DNA of 5,514 nt, from NCBI GenBank assembly GCA_017556595.1, contig JAFYML010000323.1:1-5514 (forward strand), given 5' to 3'. Of this stretch, positions 1-3,834 are shown piece by piece; positions within the stretch are counted from its first letter, which is position 1; every line of letters begins with the position of its first letter. The position numbers and the translations under genes are program-made. The DNA comes from Bacteroides sp. Its GTDB lineage: Bacteria > Bacteroidota > Bacteroidia > Bacteroidales > Bacteroidaceae. Under the pieces are notes generated by a model, which saw only the letters and a program-made list of their open reading frames with translations, had not been told where the DNA came from and did not search any database.

Positions 1-620
1 ACACGATTCATTTCGGCCACTACTTCGTATTCGTATATGCCCGGGCGGATGAACTTCATAGCGGCCAAGTGCATATCGGCCGTAACGTTGCATGCTTTTT
101 CTATCTCGGCAATCTCTTCATCGGTTTTGATGTTGCGTTGAGCAACTATGGCACGAATGAAAGGTATTGAGGGCGCTTGTTGTGCCGGCATCAAACCGAG
201 CCAATCGAGCAGCTTCAAGCTATGTTCTGCACGGTAGGTGGGCAGGTAGTGAATGGGTTGCTTGCTTTGTTGTGCTTGTTGCAAGTAGGGCTTAAGTTGA
301 GCCGACGGGCGAACATCACTGATGCCTACAAGCGAAGCATTGTCGCGCAAGGTGGGCAATACGCCCATCCATATAATGTGGTCGATGGTAAGTTCATCGC
401 CAAAGATAATTTCACGGTCGTTGTCTATATCGATAATGGCCGATAAACCGGCTGCCGACAAGCCAAAGTAGTATAAGAAGGTAGAGTCTTGGCGATAACG
501 GAAGGCATTGTCTTCGTAGTTCAATCCTTGGTCATCGTTACCCAAGAAAAGTAGCAAGCCCGATCCAACGGTTTGCTTCAAAACAGCTCTACGCTGAATA
601 TAAGTCTCTTTTGCAAACAT
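1..620 (-). CDS. pepP: Xaa-Pro aminopeptidase (aminopeptidase P, M24B family), N-terminal part
   Basis: The minus-strand frame is open from the ATG at 620 down to the left edge, giving 206 residues with no stop; the C-terminus lies outside the window. Residues about 1-160 match the aminopeptidase P N-terminal (creatinase-like) domain, with the signature YRQDSTFLYYFG at 42-53 and FGDELTID at 73-80. The junction IKTDEEIAEIEKA (164-176) and RPGIYEYEV (192-200) lead into the catalytic pita-bread domain. Family members cleave an N-terminal residue next to proline using a two-metal centre; the metal ligands (Asp, Asp, His, Glu, Glu) lie beyond the window, so catalytic competence cannot be judged. 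No signal peptide is seen, so a cytoplasmic location is likely. The start was chosen because MFAKETYIQRR is a typical family N-terminus and lies about 30 bp from a promoter element. It is transcribed away from rpoN. Confidence 0.9.
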   Translation of the reverse strand, partial: MFAKETYIQRRAVLKQTVGSGLLLFLGNDDQGLNYEDNAFRYRQDSTFLYYFGLSAAGLSAIIDIDNDREIIFGDELTIDHIIWMGVLPTLRDNASLVGISDVRPSAQLKPYLQQAQQSKQPIHYLPTYRAEHSLKLLDWLGLMPAQQAPSIPFIRAIVAQRNIKTDEEIAEIEKACNVTADMHLAAMKFIRPGIYEYEVVAEMNR

Positions 621-650
621 ATTGTAAGGTTTTTAGTTTCTTTGTGGGAA

Positions 651-658
651 CAAAGATA
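651..658 (-). promoter_or_regulatory. Predicted -7 element of the pepP promoter (TATCTTTG on the minus strand)
   Basis: Read on the minus strand, 658-651 is TATCTTTG, an exact match to the Bacteroidales housekeeping -7 consensus TAnnTTTG. It would place the transcript start near 643-647 and give a leader of about 25 nt before the ATG at 620. No clear -33 TTTG is present 19-21 bp further upstream, where the sequence is A/T-rich. The call rests on consensus and position alone. Confidence 0.5.
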
Positions 659-678
659 ATAAAGATAATAAAAAACAT

Positions 679-686
679 TATCTTTG
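679..686 (+). promoter_or_regulatory. Predicted -7 element of the rpoN operon promoter (TATCTTTG)
   Basis: TATCTTTG at 679-686 is an exact match to the Bacteroidales -7 consensus TAnnTTTG and lies 20 bp before the rpoN ATG. The expected transcript start is near 691-693, giving a very short leader of about 14-16 nt. No -33 TTTG is seen at normal spacing; that position is occupied by the opposing -7 element (651-658). The nearest TTTG, at 641-644, is about 34 bp away and too far. Confidence 0.5.
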
Positions 687-706
687 CGCTATAAAAATGT
701 ATTAGT

Positions 707-2167
707 ATGGCGAAAAAGTCTCATCAAGAAGGCGTGCAACTGCAAGAAAACGTGCAATTGATGTCGCAATTCCAAGTGTTGGCTGCTCGATTGTTGGAGC
801 TGACATCTGTGGAGTTGGAAGATCGTGTGCGTGCCGAATTGCACGAAAATCCGGCTTTGGATGAAGATTTACATCGCCAATCGGAACAAGAATTGCCACC
901 GGAGATAGGCGAGAGGGGGGATGATGTACGCGCCAACTATCGCTCGGAAGATGATGTCCCCGACTATGAGTGGCAACATTCGAGAAGACATTTCGCCCAG
1001 ATAGAGGAGATCCCTTTCTCGGAAGCAACCTCATTCTTCGAAATGCTTCAAGAGCAGTTGGACGAACGCCATTTGACTCCCCACCAACGACGGGTAGCTA
1101 TCTACTTGCTAGGTTCGTTGGATGATGACGGCTTGTTGCGCAAAGACCTGCTGACCATTTACGACGAGTTGCAATTCCACATGGATATTGTTTCGTCTGT
1201 CGAAGAATTGGAGCAATTATTGAAGATAATTCAAGACTTCGACCCTGCCGGTGTAGGTGCAACCAACTTGCAAGAATGTTTGCTATTGCAGCTTGAACGT
1301 AAAGAACGGATACAGGGAAGTAGCGAACTCTTGACGTTGGAAAAACGCATTGTGAAGCACCACTACAAAGACTTTACCAACAAGCAATGGGCACGAATAG
1401 AACAACGTGTTGAGGCCACTCCCGAAATGTTCCAACAAGCCATTGCTGAGATTTGTCGCTTGAATCCACGCCCGGGTGCTTCGATGGGCGAAAGCATTGG
1501 ACGAAGTGGTGGGGAGATAGTGCCCGACTTTATCATTGAGACTACCGACGATGAAGATATAATTGTTGCCCTGAACAACCGCAATGTGCCCGAACTACAC
1601 CTGAACAATGAGTTTGTGCAGTTGTTGGAAGAGGAGGAAGAACGGGAAGCCGATGACGAACAACCGCAAGAGGCAACCTCGTTCCTGAAACAAAAAGTAA
1701 TGGCAGCACAAACCTTTGTAGGGGCTTTGAAGTTGCGCCACCAAACCATGCTGAAGACAATGGGCGTAATTGTAGAGATGCAACGCCCCTTCTTCCTCGA
1801 AGGCGATTTCGCATTGCTGAAACCTATGACGCGCGTAGATGTGGCCAAGGAATTGGGCATGGATGTATCTACCATTTCGCGTGTGTGTAACGGTAAGTAC
1901 GCCCAAACTCGCTTTGGCATTTTCGCTTTGAAAGATTTCTTTACTGAGGCTTATACGGCCGATGAAAAGAAGGACCTGACGGTGGTGAAGATGATGCAAG
2001 AGCTGAAAAAACTGATTGATACAGAAGATAAAACAAAACCATATACCGACGATGAGTTGAGCGAATTGTTGAAGAAACAAGGCTTAAGCATGGCTCGACG
2101 CACCATCGCCAAGTACCGCGAGCAATTGGGCATACCGGTAGCTCGCCTAAGAAGTGAATTGTTATGA
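707..2167 (+). CDS. rpoN: RNA polymerase sigma-54 factor RpoN
   Basis: This 486-residue protein has the full sigma-54 layout. Region I (about 9-55) has the Gln/Leu-rich activator-response segment ending ELHENPALDE. A short acidic region II (about 55-100) follows, then the core-binding domain with DDDGLL and FDPAGVGATNLQECLLLQL. The central DNA-binding part has MLKTMGVIVEMQRPFFLEG and a helix-turn-helix at 377-398 (VDVAKELG...STISRVCNGKY). The RpoN box ARRTIAKYRE is at 463-472 and recognises the -24 element. The protein directs core RNA polymerase to -24/-12 promoters and needs an AAA+ enhancer-binding protein to open them; no such activator is encoded here. An unusually acidic patch (EEEEER) lies just before the HTH-containing half. 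The ATG at 707 is the first in frame and gives a normal region I. The stop overlaps the next gene as ATGA, indicating translational coupling. It heads the five-gene row. Confidence 0.97.
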   Translation: MAKKSHQEGVQLQENVQLMSQFQVLAARLLELTSVELEDRVRAELHENPALDEDLHRQSEQELPPEIGERGDDVRANYRSEDDVPDYEWQHSRRHFAQIEEIPFSEATSFFEMLQEQLDERHLTPHQRRVAIYLLGSLDDDGLLRKDLLTIYDELQFHMDIVSSVEELEQLLKIIQDFDPAGVGATNLQECLLLQLERKERIQGSSELLTLEKRIVKHHYKDFTNKQWARIEQRVEATPEMFQQAIAEICRLNPRPGASMGESIGRSGGEIVPDFIIETTDDEDIIVALNNRNVPELHLNNEFVQLLEEEEEREADDEQPQEATSFLKQKVMAAQTFVGALKLRHQTMLKTMGVIVEMQRPFFLEGDFALLKPMTRVDVAKELGMDVSTISRVCNGKYAQTRFGIFALKDFFTEAYTADEKKDLTVVKMMQELKKLIDTEDKTKPYTDDELSELLKKQGLSMARRTIAKYREQLGIPVARLRSELL

Positions 2168-2838
2168 CGGAAAATAATATATCCAACGAACAAACCGGCT
2201 TGAACAAAGCCGCCATTTGGTTGTCGAGATTGACGACACCGGCCATTATGCCAACACTTGTCTTTCTCTTCATCTTTACGTGTAGCTATTTGCGCATTAT
2301 GCCCATGAGCTATCGGATGATGGTGGTGGGCATTGTAGCATGTTTCACCTGCCTACTTCCGACACTCTTCATGCTTGCCTTGCGCATCTTTGACAGAACC
2401 TCTTCTAGGGTAAAGGATGAAAATAGCGATAAGGGACAGATAAGGTTTATGTTTGTCTCCTCGTATGTTGTTTGCATTATATTGATGGCTAAGTTGGATA
2501 TGCCTTGGTACTTGACGGCTATCCCGCTGGCCGCATTGCTCATGATGCTGTTGTGCTATCTGCTCAATATATGGTGGTATGTCAGTTTGCACATGACTGC
2601 TATGGGTGGTGTGATAGGTTCATTGGTTATGTTTGGTCTGCTTTTGGGCTACAATCCGGTGTGGGCACTTGCTGCTCTTGTGTTGTTGGCCGGTATGTTG
2701 GGTACAGCTCGTATTGTTGTGGCCGAACACACCAATCTGCAGGTATTCGGTGGCTTTGCCATCGGCTTTATCATTGCTTGCTTGTTGCTCTATCCTACAA
2801 GCAGCCTCCTTTTGCAAAAACTTTTATTTATCTATTAA
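2164..2838 (+). CDS. PAP2-like integral membrane protein (lipid phosphatase superfamily, eroded motifs)
   Basis: This 224-residue protein is very hydrophobic, with about six or seven membrane segments near 28-46, 52-76, 95-109, 114-139, 148-163, 165-184 and 194-210. The C-terminal half resembles PAP2/phosphatidic acid phosphatase motifs. SLHM with H143 stands where PSGH is expected, followed by GG at 148-149. R183 and H189 keep the RX5H spacing of motif 3, but the usual Asp four residues after the His is Gln (Q193). Motif 1 is reduced to K90...R94 without the Pro. Family members dephosphorylate lipid phosphates or diphosphates at the membrane; whether this one is catalytic is unclear. The ATG overlaps the rpoN stop (ATGA), and gcvH starts 18 bp downstream, so co-expression is likely. 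IspG in the same row makes isoprenoid precursors, so an isoprenyl (pyro)phosphate substrate is conceivable but is only inference. It could also be a non-enzymatic membrane protein. Confidence 0.65.
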   Translation: MTENNISNEQTGLNKAAIWLSRLTTPAIMPTLVFLFIFTCSYLRIMPMSYRMMVVGIVACFTCLLPTLFMLALRIFDRTSSRVKDENSDKGQIRFMFVSSYVVCIILMAKLDMPWYLTAIPLAALLMMLLCYLLNIWWYVSLHMTAMGGVIGSLVMFGLLLGYNPVWALAALVLLAGMLGTARIVVAEHTNLQVFGGFAIGFIIACLLLYPTSSLLLQKLLFIY

Positions 2839-2856
2839 CCATAAAAACTTATAATT

Positions 2857-3234
2857 ATGAACGTTCCTACAAATTTGAAGTACACAAGCGAACATGAATG
2901 GATTCGCGTGGAAGGTGACATTGCTTATGTTGGTATTACCGATTATGCACAAGCACAATTGGGCGATATTGTATTCGTTGACATCCAAACCGAAGGCGAA
3001 ACATTGGCTGCCGGTGATGTGTTTGGTACCATCGAAGTTGTAAAAACCGTATCGGACCTCTTCTTGCCTGTTGCCGGTGAAGTGTTGGAACAAAACGAAG
3101 CTTTGGCCGATCAACCCGAGTTGGTGAATACCGACCCTTATGGCGAAGGCTGGCTTATCAAAATTAAACCTGCTGCCGATGCAGACTATGATGCTTTGCT
3201 CGATGCAGAAGGTTATAAGGCAGTGATTGAATAA
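2857..3234 (+). CDS. gcvH: Glycine cleavage system H protein (lipoyl carrier)
   Basis: At 125 residues this is the normal length for GcvH. The N-terminus NLKYTSEHEWIRVEG and GITDYAQAQLGDIVFVD are family hallmarks. The lipoyl attachment lysine is K63 in IEVVKTVSDLFLPVAGEV, followed by NTDPYGEGWLIKIKP. The lipoylated arm carries the aminomethyl group from P protein (GcvP) to T protein (GcvT), yielding methylene-tetrahydrofolate and ammonia, and is then reoxidised by the L protein. Neither gcvT nor gcvP is in the window, so the partners must be encoded elsewhere. The 18-bp gap after the PAP2-like gene has no visible terminator, and its A/T-rich leader (ATAAAAACTTATAATT) before the ATG lacks a Shine-Dalgarno, as is usual in this phylum. 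Downstream lies the structured 92-bp gap before purE. Methylene-THF supply gives a plausible link to purine synthesis (PurE). Confidence 0.97.
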   Translation: MNVPTNLKYTSEHEWIRVEGDIAYVGITDYAQAQLGDIVFVDIQTEGETLAAGDVFGTIEVVKTVSDLFLPVAGEVLEQNEALADQPELVNTDPYGEGWLIKIKPAADADYDALLDAEGYKAVIE

Positions 3235-3326
3235 TGATTAACGATTAGTGGTAAGTGATTAGCAGAAAAATGGTTAATCACTAACCGCTAATTTTAAGTT
3301 TTAATTTATAATTTTTAATTTAATAA
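3235..3326 (+). repeat. Degenerate 7-nt periodic array filling the gcvH-purE gap
   Basis: From the base after the gcvH stop to the base before the purE ATG, the sequence can be cut into 13 consecutive units, all of 7 nt except one of 8 nt (3263-3270). Twelve of the 13 carry TAA or TAG at unit positions 4-7. Examples are TGATTAA (3235-3241), CGATTAG (3242-3248), TGATTAG (3256-3262), TGGTTAA (3271-3277), TTTTAAG (3292-3298) and TTTTAAT (3299-3305, 3313-3319). The last five units (3292-3326) are T-rich and end exactly at the ATG. Because 7 is not a multiple of 3, the stops fall in all three forward frames. I recall similar degenerate A/T-rich spacers in other Bacteroidales genomes, but that is memory, not a search. 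Confidence 0.6.
3244..3292 (+). terminator. Possible intrinsic terminator or attenuator hairpin between gcvH and purE
   Basis: ATTAGTGGTAAGTGATTA (3244-3261) pairs with TAATCACTAACCGCTAAT (3275-3292) over 18 positions, with one G-T wobble and one A-A mismatch. The pairing can extend inwards by a wobble and a C-G pair, leaving a 9-nt A-rich loop (AGAAAAATG). A T-rich run follows (TTTTAAGTTTTAATTT from 3292). The stem is only about one-third to 40% G+C, weak for a classical terminator, so partial termination, mRNA end protection or a processing site are alternatives. It lies 9 nt after the gcvH stop codon. Confidence 0.5.
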
Positions 3327-3833
3327 ATGTCTCCAATTGTAAGTATCATCATGGGTAGTACTTCCGACCTTCCTGTAATGGAAAAAGCTGCCCAATTGCT
3401 GAACGACATGCACGTGCCGTTCGAAATTAACGCACTCTCTGCACATCGTACACCCGAAGCTGTTGAAGCATTTGCAAAAGGTGCGCAAGCACGTGGCATC
3501 AAAGTGATTATTGCTGCTGCCGGTATGGCTGCTGCATTGCCCGGTGTTATTGCTGCCAATACTACCCTTCCGGTGATTGGTGTGCCCATTAAAGGTTCGG
3601 TGCTCGATGGCGTAGATGCCCTCTATTCCATTATCCAAATGCCTCCCGGCATACCTGTAGCTACCGTAGCCATCAATGGTGCCATGAATGCTGCTATCTT
3701 GGCCATTCAGATGCTTGCTTTGAGCGATGCTCAGTTGGCCGACTCGTTGGCTCAATACAAACAAGGATTGAAGAAAAAAATAGAAAAGGCTAACGAAGAT
3801 TTAAAAGAAGTGAAGTACGAATATAAGTGCTGA
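3327..3833 (+). CDS. purE: N5-carboxyaminoimidazole ribonucleotide mutase, class I PurE
   Basis: This 168-residue protein has the usual length for PurE. In class I bacteria the enzyme converts N5-CAIR, made by PurK, to CAIR in de novo purine synthesis, normally as an octamer in the cytosol. Visible motifs are MGSTSDLPVMEKA (9-21, ribonucleotide-phosphate binding) and SAHRTPEAV (38-46, with the catalytic His H40 equivalent to E. coli His45). AAGMAAALPGVIAA (64-77) and DALYSIIQMPPGIPVATVAINGAMNAAILA complete the core. Where E. coli has AGGAAHLPG, this protein has AGMAAALPG, so a His conserved in many class I enzymes is Ala70; I believe this is common in Bacteroidales. The Lys/Glu-rich tail (about 146-168) is extended and charged. 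purK is not in the window. The A/T-rich array directly precedes the ATG, and ispG starts 1 bp after the stop, so purE and ispG are almost certainly co-transcribed. Confidence 0.96.
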   Translation: MSPIVSIIMGSTSDLPVMEKAAQLLNDMHVPFEINALSAHRTPEAVEAFAKGAQARGIKVIIAAAGMAAALPGVIAANTTLPVIGVPIKGSVLDGVDALYSIIQMPPGIPVATVAINGAMNAAILAIQMLALSDAQLADSLAQYKQGLKKKIEKANEDLKEVKYEYKC

Positions 3834-3834
3834 T

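Larger units (their letters stand above)
651..686. repeat. 10-bp inverted repeat (CAAAGATAAT / ATTATCTTTG) joining two divergent promoters
   Basis: CAAAGATAAT at 651-660 is the exact reverse complement of ATTATCTTTG at 677-686. Between them, AAAGATAAT recurs at 661-669 as a direct repeat of 652-660, followed by a short A tract. The 9-bp unit is therefore present three times, twice on one strand and once inverted. Each outer arm contains a full TAnnTTTG -7 element, so the dyad is shared by the two divergent promoters. It may simply reflect two symmetric promoters, or it may also be an operator. Confidence 0.7.

Noticed and set aside
177..446. 89-codon plus-strand frame opposite pepP
   Set aside because: The opposite strand encodes a clear aminopeptidase P N-terminal domain throughout, and this frame has no recognisable features.
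641..644. TTTG as the -33 element of the rpoN promoter
   Set aside because: It is about 34 bp upstream of the TATCTTTG -7 element, well outside the usual 19-21 bp spacing.
1363..1920. 185-codon minus-strand open frame antisense to rpoN
   Set aside because: The translation is a Ser/Arg/Cys-rich low-quality sequence opposite conserved sigma-54 codons; no family resemblance was seen.
2839..2856. Separate promoter or terminator between the PAP2-like gene and gcvH
   Set aside because: The 18-bp gap is too short for a hairpin and has no TAnnTTTG element; it looks like a plain A/T-rich leader.
2505..2897. 130-codon plus-strand frame overlapping the PAP2-like gene and the start of gcvH
   Set aside because: It is a +1-shifted shadow with Cys/Tyr-rich, implausible composition, and it runs into gcvH in the wrong frame.
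3494..3525. Possible sigma-54 (-24/-12) promoter, TGGCAT followed by TTGCTGC, inside purE
   Set aside because: The distance between the GG and GC dinucleotides does not fit the strict -24/-12 spacing, and the site lies in conserved coding sequence. No convincing sigma-54 promoter was noticed, though I did not score every position.
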